From positions 1 to 64,000 of IMG/VR virus record IMGVR_UViG_3300028854_000012: 64,000 nucleotides of DNA; one strand, 5' to 3'. Under the pieces are notes generated by a model. That model saw nothing but the letters and a program-made list of their open reading frames with translations. It was not told the DNA's origin and did no database searches. The translations under genes were made by a program, and so were the position numbers. Positions within the stretch are counted from its first letter, which is position 1. Every line of letters starts with the position of its first letter. Positions 27,643 through 34,823 of this stretch are shown piece by piece. This DNA is from a virus.

Positions 27643-28923
27643 ATGGAAGATATTAGAGAACAAGTTTTAGAAATAGTTAATAACAATGTTACACGAATAT
27701 CTGATAAACTTAAAAAAGCTAATCTTTGGGATTGGGTTGTTGCACAAGTCCCACCAGATAAACTAGAAGTATGTAGAAACACGGCTGAAATAATATATAT
27801 TGCTTTAAATCCATATAAATCTCCGTTATGTCCAAATGGACGACAAAAATATTTTTATAATATTCAACGTGGATTTTCAGAAAGATGCAATGTAAAAACG
27901 TTTTGTCCATGTCATACAAATTTTATAGAATCTGATTCATGGAAGGAACGCTCGGTAATAGCCAAACAAAAAAGAAAAAAATCTTTTATAAATAAATGGA
28001 AGGTAGAAAATCCAAGTCAACATCCCGATATACAACAAAAGAAAATAGAAACAAATCAAAATAAATTTGGATGTGATTGGGCACCACAATCATCAGAAGT
28101 AAAAAATAAAAATAAAAATACTTGTCAAGAAAGATATGGAGTGAATTCTGGTTTGCAATTACCTCATGTTAGAGGAGCATTACAAGATTATCGTGTTGCA
28201 CATTTAGAAGAGATTTTGGAGAAAACAAGAAACACTAATATTGAACGATGTGGTTTTCCATATTCGTCACAATCAGAGAAACAGAAAGAAAAATATATTA
28301 ATACTTGTATGGAACGATATGAAGTTCCGTGGACAACACTGTTGCCATCTATGAAAGAAAAATCTATTAATACATGTATGGAACGATATAATGTTTCAAA
28401 TGGTGCTCAAAGAAAATTTTCCGAAGAAACCATACAAATTTTAAATGATCCTATTATTTTAAAAGAACGTGTGGATTTGGTTGGAAAAGTTAAACTATCT
28501 ATTGCCTTGAATATTAGATTTGGAACATTACAGAGATATATGTTAAAATATGGAATAGAATCTGATTATGGCAATAGCTATGAAATTGAAATTTCTGAAT
28601 GGTTAAATGATAACAATATAATTTTTAAATTACATGATAGAACTCAAATAAAACCACTTGAATTAGATTTTTATATACCAGATAAAAAATTTGCCATTGA
28701 ATTTCAAGGAGATTATTGGCATATGAATCCAATTATATATGAAGCAACTGATTATAATAAAAATATAGAACTTACAGCTAAAGAAATATGGAACAGAGAC
28801 AAATATAAGATTAGCCGATGTGAAGAGAAAAACATATTAGTGGCTTGTATTTGGGAAACAGATTGGAATGAAAACAAAGAATATATAAAAGACAAAATCT
28901 TAAAAATTATAAAGGAACTATAA
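27643..28923 (+). CDS. Vsr-like homing endonuclease with Cys-rich repeats
   Basis: The C-terminal 130 residues form a very-short-patch-repair-like nuclease: LELDFYIPDKKFAIEFQGDYWH, then EIWNRDKYKISRCEEKNILVACIWETDW. The pattern of D, E, H and K/R matches Vsr-fold homing endonucleases (EDxHD type, such as I-Bth0305I). The N-terminal part has repeated segments of the form NTCxERYxVxxxxQ (near residues 165, 215, 245), a known arrangement in such phage proteins and probably DNA-contacting. The gene overlaps the next start (TAATG). It most likely spreads by cutting unoccupied sites in related phages. Confidence 0.8.
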   Translation: MEDIREQVLEIVNNNVTRISDKLKKANLWDWVVAQVPPDKLEVCRNTAEIIYIALNPYKSPLCPNGRQKYFYNIQRGFSERCNVKTFCPCHTNFIESDSWKERSVIAKQKRKKSFINKWKVENPSQHPDIQQKKIETNQNKFGCDWAPQSSEVKNKNKNTCQERYGVNSGLQLPHVRGALQDYRVAHLEEILEKTRNTNIERCGFPYSSQSEKQKEKYINTCMERYEVPWTTLLPSMKEKSINTCMERYNVSNGAQRKFSEETIQILNDPIILKERVDLVGKVKLSIALNIRFGTLQRYMLKYGIESDYGNSYEIEISEWLNDNNIIFKLHDRTQIKPLELDFYIPDKKFAIEFQGDYWHMNPIIYEATDYNKNIELTAKEIWNRDKYKISRCEEKNILVACIWETDWNENKEYIKDKILKIIKEL

Positions 28924-29834
28924 TGAATATAACACAAGAGCAAGTAGAATTTCTTCGTAAACAACATATACAATTTTCACTTCCTATGTATGGTGGAATG
29001 TGTCACGAATCACTTATGACTGGTATGGTAAAGTTTGCTATTTACGCCCAACGAATTGGAATGCCATTTTCAATCGATTCGATGTCGAATGAGTCACTTA
29101 TACAACGTGCAAGATGCCATCTCACAGCGAAATTTCTCGATAATGCTGTAGCAACTCATTTAATGTTTATTGATAGTGATATTGGATTTGAACCAGAACA
29201 TATTTTTAAACTTGTTCTTGCCGATAAAGATATTATTGGAGGATTGTATCCAAAGAAATCTATTCCGCCAGATTTTGTTGTTAATGTAAGTCCAGAAGCA
29301 GTCGATGAAGCTGGTCAGGTAAAAATGACGGATGGTTTGATTCCTGTTAGTAGATTAGGAACAGGATTTATGCTTATTAAACGAGAAGTATTTGAAAAGC
29401 ATATGGCGGCGTATCCACAAACAAAATTTACTAATAATATTGGTCTTGATCCAAAATATAATAAATGGTGTTATACTTTCTTTGATTGTGTAATTAGTCA
29501 AGATGAGAACCGGGAAATGCTTTCTGAAGATTGGTATTTTTGTGCAAAGAGTAGAGTATTAGGAATTGACATTTTTGCCGATCCAACAATTCGTCTCAAT
29601 CATAGTGGAACATTTGTATTTCCGGGTGATCCAACTGCTCTTTATAATAGCATGGGATTGAAATTGGATACAAATCCACATTTAACTCCAAGAATTGCTA
29701 TGAGAAAAGATGAAGTAAACGATCTTTCTTGTATCAACACAGCTAAACCAGATATGAAAGCATTTCAAGAATATTTGGATAAGAAAGTCCAAGAAAAAGA
29801 AAATGTAAATAATGGAAATATTACTATTCCATAA
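28923..29834 (+). CDS. GT-A fold glycosyltransferase
   Basis: The 303-residue protein has the GT-A signature: N-terminal strand and helix (PMYGGMCHESLMTGMVKFAIYAQRIG), NESLIQRAR, and the metal-binding D-x-D in MFIDSDIGFEP near residue 83. Later come RLGTGFMLIKREVFE and LSEDWYFCAKSRVLGIDIFADP, where SEDWYF is the acceptor-side acidic motif. These enzymes move sugars from nucleotide-sugars to an acceptor; in phages the acceptor may be modified DNA bases, host surface or virion proteins. It starts in a TAATG overlap with the homing endonuclease. Confidence 0.85.
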   Translation: MNITQEQVEFLRKQHIQFSLPMYGGMCHESLMTGMVKFAIYAQRIGMPFSIDSMSNESLIQRARCHLTAKFLDNAVATHLMFIDSDIGFEPEHIFKLVLADKDIIGGLYPKKSIPPDFVVNVSPEAVDEAGQVKMTDGLIPVSRLGTGFMLIKREVFEKHMAAYPQTKFTNNIGLDPKYNKWCYTFFDCVISQDENREMLSEDWYFCAKSRVLGIDIFADPTIRLNHSGTFVFPGDPTALYNSMGLKLDTNPHLTPRIAMRKDEVNDLSCINTAKPDMKAFQEYLDKKVQEKENVNNGNITIP

Positions 29835-29842
29835 AGGTAAAT

Positions 29843-30265
29843 ATGATTAACAAAAATGATACTTCTAACTATGCGGCAAAGAACTTGCCGCATAGAATTT
29901 GTAAGGACTGTAAACAACCTGTAAGTTATGATAACTATTATACTTCATACATTTGTTATAATCATCCAAATGCAGGTTGGGAATGGACTAATCCTGTAGA
30001 AAATATTAAACCATGTGAACATAAACGGTGTTATATGCGTGATGGATATGATCATCCAATATGTGATAACTGTGGTGCCGATAAACCCAAAGAACAATAT
30101 GATTTCTCTAAAGCAGAGGTTGGTAAGTATTATATTCCAGAAGAAATTAAAGAATTTTTATGGAAAACAAGACCAGAATATTATGATATTAGCACAGATG
30201 CACATTATTCTGCATTAATTCATAATGAACAACTTTTAAAGTTATATAAGAAAATGAAGGAGTAG
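29843..30265 (+). CDS. Small protein with two zinc-ribbon-like Cys sets (140 aa)
   Basis: Cysteine pairs suggest zinc sites: CKDC near residue 20 and a lone C near 37, then PCEHKRC and CDNCGA near 66-88. Most of the remainder is charged and helical (EEIKEFLWKTRPEYYD, NEQLLKLYKKMKE). AAAGGTAA precedes the ATG. No family is recognised. Zinc ribbons often bind nucleic acid or protein partners, but this is only inference. Confidence 0.6.
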   Translation: MINKNDTSNYAAKNLPHRICKDCKQPVSYDNYYTSYICYNHPNAGWEWTNPVENIKPCEHKRCYMRDGYDHPICDNCGADKPKEQYDFSKAEVGKYYIPEEIKEFLWKTRPEYYDISTDAHYSALIHNEQLLKLYKKMKE

Positions 30266-30268
30266 GTT

Positions 30269-30673
30269 ATGTTTGTATTACAACCATGGGTATCCACTGT
30301 TGGATTAAAGATGCAAAGTATTTTGTTAAGTGGATTAAGAGCGCCAGATTTTAAAACAAATGCAGTTAAAAAATGTGTTAGATATATGCGCGGCGTATGT
30401 CAGATTGATGCTGATCCTGCAAAACAGTCTTATATGCAAAAGATTCCTATTGATAAAACACTGTTGGATGAAGCAGTTGATGAATTGGAATATTTAACAG
30501 TTCATTATGTTCATCATTTTGCAGATTCAATGAGAATTGTAGCAATATTTCATCCCGATAAAGAAGTTAGGGATAATGTATTATATTTACATGAACAAAT
30601 TGCGGTTGAATTATTTCATTTTAAAATTGAAACAGATGAAGAATTTTTGGAAAGGCACAAGGATAAAATTTAA
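30269..30673 (+). CDS. Hypothetical protein (134 aa)
   Basis: A helical, soluble protein (MFVLQPWVSTVGLKMQSILLSGLRAPDF ... KKCVRYMRGVCQIDADP). The start of the frame resembles short phage proteins of the type LxPWxxxxxxxxQxxLLxGLRGPD, which I recall from other large phages without a known role. It starts 3 nt after the previous stop, and the next gene starts directly after its stop. Confidence 0.6.
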   Translation: MFVLQPWVSTVGLKMQSILLSGLRAPDFKTNAVKKCVRYMRGVCQIDADPAKQSYMQKIPIDKTLLDEAVDELEYLTVHYVHHFADSMRIVAIFHPDKEVRDNVLYLHEQIAVELFHFKIETDEEFLERHKDKI

Positions 30674-31216
30674 ATGAAGATAACCGAATTGAAACAAACA
30701 TCTAAAATTGGTCATGTTTATTTGGACTTAGATGGGGTGATTGCTAATTGTGATCAGGGTATTGTAGATTACAATCATATAACTATGGAACAGCATAAAG
30801 CGGCTGGATGGGATAATGAATACTGGCATAATGTATTAGATAATGCTGATATTAAAGAATTTTATATTAATTTAGAATTTGAACCAAATGGACAAGCATT
30901 GTTAAATTGGTTTATTAGTCATCATATTCCTTTTACTTTTTTAACACGACCATGCAAAGAGCCAAATACACAGGCTTGTATTGAAGGTAAGAAAATTTGG
31001 TTGAAAAGAAATGGATTGGGAGATATTCCTGTTTTATTTGAAAGAGATAAAGAAAAATATGCTGTTTCTTCTAATGGATTACCAAATATTTTAATTGATG
31101 ACCACAGCGGAAATATAAGTAAATGGAATAAAGCTGGCGGTGTTGAAATTTTATATAAATGGGAATTGTTTCCAGATGTTATAAAGAAACTTGAAAAATT
31201 ATTGCTTAATCAATAA
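30674..31216 (+). CDS. HAD-superfamily phosphatase (5'-nucleotidase-like)
   Basis: The HAD motif I is YLDLDGVIAN with nucleophile Asp18 and Asp20. FTFLTRPCKE fits motif II (Ser/Thr), and ILIDDHSGNISKWNKAGG is motif IV with paired Asp. The size of 180 residues fits small 5'(3')-deoxyribonucleotidases or the phage nucleotidase group. It begins MKITELKQ, like the leaders of downstream genes, but without a clear cleavage site after it, so packaging into the head is uncertain for this one. The start codon directly follows the previous stop. Confidence 0.75.
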   Translation: MKITELKQTSKIGHVYLDLDGVIANCDQGIVDYNHITMEQHKAAGWDNEYWHNVLDNADIKEFYINLEFEPNGQALLNWFISHHIPFTFLTRPCKEPNTQACIEGKKIWLKRNGLGDIPVLFERDKEKYAVSSNGLPNILIDDHSGNISKWNKAGGVEILYKWELFPDVIKKLEKLLLNQ

Positions 31217-31219
31217 ATA
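31212..31219 (+). promoter_or_regulatory. T4-type late promoter motif AATAAATA
   Basis: AATAAATACTAAT ends 5 nt before ATG 31225 and matches the T4 late pattern TATAAATACTATT at most positions. The octamer overlaps the stop codon of the previous gene. Confidence 0.5.
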
Positions 31220-31224
31220 CTAAT

Positions 31225-31563
31225 ATGAAAATAAACGAAGTTATAATTGATAAGAAAGCTATATTGTTCACAGTTAAAAATGCTGTTAAAAATAGCGGTG
31301 CCGTTTTTAATAAAACCAATTCTTTTCAAGTTTTAGGAATCAATTTTTCTGTAGATGTTTCAGACGGAGAACCAAAATTATATATTGGCGATATGTTGTC
31401 CACTTCAAATATTGAAGGTGGAGCAAAAGGACAATGTATAAATTATCTTTATAATATTTTGTTGAGCAAAGAACGTGATAAAGAAGAACCATTGGATTTA
31501 GATGCATCGGTTGCGAATAAATTTTTTAAGCATGTTGAATCTCAAAAGTGGCGAAATAGATGA
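31225..31563 (+). CDS. Hypothetical late protein with MKIxE leader (112 aa)
   Basis: The protein starts MKINEVIIDKK, similar to the capsid-targeting-like leaders nearby but lacking a clear hydrophobic-x-E cleavage site. The rest is a small alpha/beta protein (AILFTVKNAVKNSGAVFNKT, LGINFSVDVSDGEPKLYIGDM). No family is recognised. A late promoter octamer ends 5 nt before the start and a structured untranslated segment follows the gene. Confidence 0.55.
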   Translation: MKINEVIIDKKAILFTVKNAVKNSGAVFNKTNSFQVLGINFSVDVSDGEPKLYIGDMLSTSNIEGGAKGQCINYLYNILLSKERDKEEPLDLDASVANKFFKHVESQKWRNR

Positions 31564-31698
31564 AGTCTATTAAATTAAGCTCTCTTTTCCTGATATAGAC
31601 CGTGGTGAACATTGCCTTTAGGGAGCGGTATGTTAAAAGAAAGTCAGGTGCAGTATAGCCGAGGATTATATTATAATCTTAAAAACTGCCTCGGTAAT
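31564..31698 (+). ncRNA. Structured intergenic RNA
   Basis: No gene. Complementary segments include GTCTAT...ATAGAC (near 31565-31600), CCTGA...TCAGG (near 31590-31650), GAACAT...ATGTT (near 31607-31635), and CCGAGG...CCTCGG (near 31661-31692) enclosing a small GATTATATTATAATC hairpin. The last stem could be a terminator, but no T-run follows. It ends where the late promoter for the next gene begins. Confidence 0.4.
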
Positions 31699-31706
31699 TA
31701 TAAATA
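31699..31706 (+). promoter_or_regulatory. T4-type late promoter TATAAATA
   Basis: A perfect TATAAATA octamer ends 5 nt before ATG 31712. Confidence 0.6.
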
Positions 31707-31711
31707 GTAGT

Positions 31712-32290
31712 ATGAAAATAACTGAATTATTGGAAGATTCCTCCGACACTATGACTTTTTGGCATGGTGGGAGGAATTTACAATTTAATCATATGGAAAT
31801 GCTTGGAGCCAAGCATGGCCGATGGGAATATGGGCCGGGGCTTTATTTGACTAATCACTACGAAACTGCAAGAAAATATGCTAAAGGTGGTGGTTCGACA
31901 TATAAAGTTACGGTAGAAAAAGGAACGGATATTAAACAGATTACCATTGATCTTAAAGAAGTTATTGATTTTGTAAAAAGATATGTCATTGGAAAACATC
32001 GTTCTAATATTATTGATGATTTAAAAAACAATCTTAATAAACTTGGGATATTACAATTAGAAGTTTTAGTTAACCTTTGTGTGAACTATGATGCCTTATC
32101 TCCAAAAAATACTGTTGAACTAAGAAAGTTTTTAGTTAATCATGGTGCAGATTATGAAATTGTTCGTGGATATGGTGGAAGAGATGAACATATTGCTATA
32201 ATTTTTAACCCAACTAAAATTAAAAATATTGAGCCAATTAAAGCATCTGATGTTACGTTGGATCAATGGAAACTTCTTATAAACAAATAA
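31712..32290 (+). CDS. ADP-ribosyltransferase-like protein with capsid-targeting-like leader
   Basis: Residues 1-11 read MKITELLEDSS, which resembles the start of T4 Alt (MELITELFDED, from memory). The body opens TFWHGGRNLQFNHM and continues GRWEYGPGLYLTNHYETARKYAKGGG, the pattern of ADP-ribosyltransferase folds (aromatic-H-G near the NAD pocket, then GxGLYLT...A..YA). A candidate catalytic Glu lies in GGRDEHIAIIFNP near residue 168. T4 Alt is packaged in the head and injected to modify host RNA polymerase; a similar role is inferred here. LLE before D fits a prohead-protease site. At 192 residues it is much shorter than Alt. Confidence 0.65.
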   Translation: MKITELLEDSSDTMTFWHGGRNLQFNHMEMLGAKHGRWEYGPGLYLTNHYETARKYAKGGGSTYKVTVEKGTDIKQITIDLKEVIDFVKRYVIGKHRSNIIDDLKNNLNKLGILQLEVLVNLCVNYDALSPKNTVELRKFLVNHGADYEIVRGYGGRDEHIAIIFNPTKIKNIEPIKASDVTLDQWKLLINK

Positions 32291-32293
32291 TCT

Positions 32294-32301
32294 TATAAAT
32301 A
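32294..32301 (+). promoter_or_regulatory. T4-type late promoter TATAAATA
   Basis: TATAAATACTACT is a near-perfect T4 late promoter, with the octamer ending 5 nt before ATG 32307. Confidence 0.65.
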
Positions 32302-32306
32302 CTACT

Positions 32307-34823
32307 ATGAGATTGCGACATTTATTTGAGGCATTAACACTACGAAAAGAGCTTGTAATTTATTCGGGTTCTTTTAGTCCGTGGCATCTCGGTCATTCTG
32401 CGGTATATAAATATCTCAATAAAAAATTCCCTCAAGCTGATATTTTTGTTGCATCGTCTTCAAAAAAGACGGTGGATCGTTCATTTTCGTTTGATGATAA
32501 AAAATTTCTTGTCTCTCAAGCTGGAATTCCAGAAGATAAGTTTGTAGAAGTTATCGCTCCTTATAAAGCAAATGAAATCACGAAGAATTATGATCTAAAT
32601 AATACTGTTTTAATTTTTGCTATCAGCAGAAAAGATAAAGATCGTTTGGCTCGTCCAAATAAGAAAAATGGAGAAGCTCCATATTTTTTGCCATATATTA
32701 ATTCTGAAGAATGTGAACCATTTTCTAAACATGGATATTTTATAGTAGTTCCTACCGTTAAGTTTTCATTATTGGGAAAATCAATAAATTCCGCAGCGCA
32801 AATCCGTGAAATGTATAAGAATTCAAATGATAGAACCCGTTTGAAAATATCTAAATCTCTGTATCCTAATTCAAATAAAATTCAAGAAATTAAAGATATT
32901 CTTGATACTATTCTTGTGTCATCAACGCTTATTGAATATTCAGGTGTTGTTTCGGATAAGGTTGATGACGATGGTTGGATTCTCCCAAATGGCGAATTTA
33001 TACCCAATGGTTATCCTACTGGTTATGGTGGACATAGTTCAACGCTTTATAATTATAAAATTAAATCATATGATGAAGCCTACGATAAAGGATGGGTTCA
33101 TTTTATAATTAGGGATAATAACGGGATATTAGATACCGACAATGCAGAGGTAGAAGATAACAAAAATATTGATACTTTTGTTCGTAATAGATTAAAAGAT
33201 TTCCCATATGTGACATTAACTATCTGGCCAAAAAATGACAATGAACGTAAAACAAAAAAATTTGAATGGAATGGTAGATATTTTAATCAAGTTAATAATA
33301 CAAAAGTTTATGAGTCATTAGATAACTATAATACTATTACCAATTTTGGTTGGTTACTCCCCAATGGAACTTTTTTAGAAGGATGGTCACACTCTAAGAT
33401 TCTTAGAAGAGAAGGCTTGAAGGATTATATTGATGCCTATGAATTGGGATGGCTTCATTTTCAATTTGGTAATAATTATAGTAGAAGCGGTAGTATTATT
33501 TCATCTTATGGATTATTTGGAACAAACCAAAGTCTTCAAGTAGTCCAAAAAACAGTAAAAATCGGAGCAAATAGAATATCAAAAAATATTGATAATATCT
33601 ATATTCAATGTTCGGAAGGTATATTTAGATATGATAGAGATTATTTTACATTTAAAAAAGTTAGAAATACTGTTCTTGAATCGATAATTACAGAAAATGA
33701 GAACATTACAAAAGATGGTTGGTTTACTCCTAACGGCAAATTTGTTGAAAATCGTTTTGGTAGTGGGCATTTTGGAACATTGCGTAACGTTGGTATAGAT
33801 TCTTATGATGAAGCCTTTGATTTAGGGTGGGTTCATTTTTCTGGAACTAATAATCCACATGGTGTGTGTAACTTGCAAATAGGAGTTTCTTATTCAGACA
33901 ATATAGAATTTATTAATAATATTGCTAAAAAACTTGAACATAATTTTCCAATTATTAAATTAATAGAAAAATGGTATAAAGTTTTTAATAGATATGAATG
34001 GGATGGAAAAGATTTTAGATCGGTAAATCGTAATAAGTTTAATGAATCAGTTATAACAGAAAACATTAAACAAGATGGTTGGCTTCTTCCATCTGGTCAA
34101 TTTATTCCTAATCCTTATGGGTCTGGACATTGGGACACTTTAAAGAAAAAAGGATTTAAATCTTATAGTGATGCATGGCAACGTGGCTGGATGCATATAT
34201 CATTTTTTAATGATAGTTGTATTATATCAGCATATTCAGAATTGGAAGAAATGGAACCATTGTTAACAAAAATTGCAAAACAAACAGAAAAGGTTTATCC
34301 AATTATACGAGTTGATTGTGGCTCTGGACGTAATTATAAGAAATATGAATGGACAGGAAAAGAATTTGTTCCTATTAAAATAAAAATGTTTAATGAATCA
34401 CCAGATTTCAATTATTCGATGTTTCATAATCGAGATAAAGAATTAAAAAATGTTAAATTTAACTGTGTTGTTACTCGTAATAGTGGTGGTGGAACTTATT
34501 TAGAAGTTATGGCAATGCTGGATTTAGAACAAATTGGTTATATACATATTTTATATGATAAAACAGCTTTCAATTATTCAATTGGTATGGTTAGGAGAAG
34601 TGATATTGAATATGAATGGAAGGGAACCGGTCTTGGACAAATGTTATATGATAAAGCAATTCATTATGCAAAAGAAAAAGGTTGTAAATATTTATGGTCA
34701 GATACAGAACGATCAGTAAATGCAGAAAATGCTTGGAAAAGATTATCGAAGAGATACCCAATAACTTTTGTAACAAGCAAATCAGGAATGAAATATTATC
34801 AAGTTGATTTGGACAAAATATAA
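32307..34823 (+). CDS. Multidomain protein: HIGH-type nucleotidyltransferase, four novel repeats, GNAT acetyltransferase
   Basis: Residues 1-10 (MRLRHLFEAL) form a possible capsid-targeting leader with LFE before A. Residues 13-205 are a cytidylyl/adenylyltransferase-like domain: VIYSGSFSPWHLGH has the HxGH motif and KSINSAAQIREMY fits the C-terminal signature region. Four repeats follow, each opening GW(I/L/F)xP(N/S)GxF and closing SYxxAxxxGW(V/M)HF, near residues 221, 348, 471 and 591. Residues 697-838 are a GNAT domain (KGTGLGQMLYDKAI). Hydrophobic-x-E before S occurs at the domain joints (VYES, VLES, FNES), as expected of a head-processed polyprotein. I do not know the repeat family. The stop overlaps the next ATG. 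Confidence 0.75.
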   Translation: MRLRHLFEALTLRKELVIYSGSFSPWHLGHSAVYKYLNKKFPQADIFVASSSKKTVDRSFSFDDKKFLVSQAGIPEDKFVEVIAPYKANEITKNYDLNNTVLIFAISRKDKDRLARPNKKNGEAPYFLPYINSEECEPFSKHGYFIVVPTVKFSLLGKSINSAAQIREMYKNSNDRTRLKISKSLYPNSNKIQEIKDILDTILVSSTLIEYSGVVSDKVDDDGWILPNGEFIPNGYPTGYGGHSSTLYNYKIKSYDEAYDKGWVHFIIRDNNGILDTDNAEVEDNKNIDTFVRNRLKDFPYVTLTIWPKNDNERKTKKFEWNGRYFNQVNNTKVYESLDNYNTITNFGWLLPNGTFLEGWSHSKILRREGLKDYIDAYELGWLHFQFGNNYSRSGSIISSYGLFGTNQSLQVVQKTVKIGANRISKNIDNIYIQCSEGIFRYDRDYFTFKKVRNTVLESIITENENITKDGWFTPNGKFVENRFGSGHFGTLRNVGIDSYDEAFDLGWVHFSGTNNPHGVCNLQIGVSYSDNIEFINNIAKKLEHNFPIIKLIEKWYKVFNRYEWDGKDFRSVNRNKFNESVITENIKQDGWLLPSGQFIPNPYGSGHWDTLKKKGFKSYSDAWQRGWMHISFFNDSCIISAYSELEEMEPLLTKIAKQTEKVYPIIRVDCGSGRNYKKYEWTGKEFVPIKIKMFNESPDFNYSMFHNRDKELKNVKFNCVVTRNSGGGTYLEVMAMLDLEQIGYIHILYDKTAFNYSIGMVRRSDIEYEWKGTGLGQMLYDKAIHYAKEKGCKYLWSDTERSVNAENAWKRLSKRYPITFVTSKSGMKYYQVDLDKI

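Noticed and set aside
30674-31216. The HAD phosphatase as a certain member of the head-cargo set
   Set aside because: The MKITEL start is similar, but there is no E-S/T/A-type cleavage site after it, so only the weaker statement is made.
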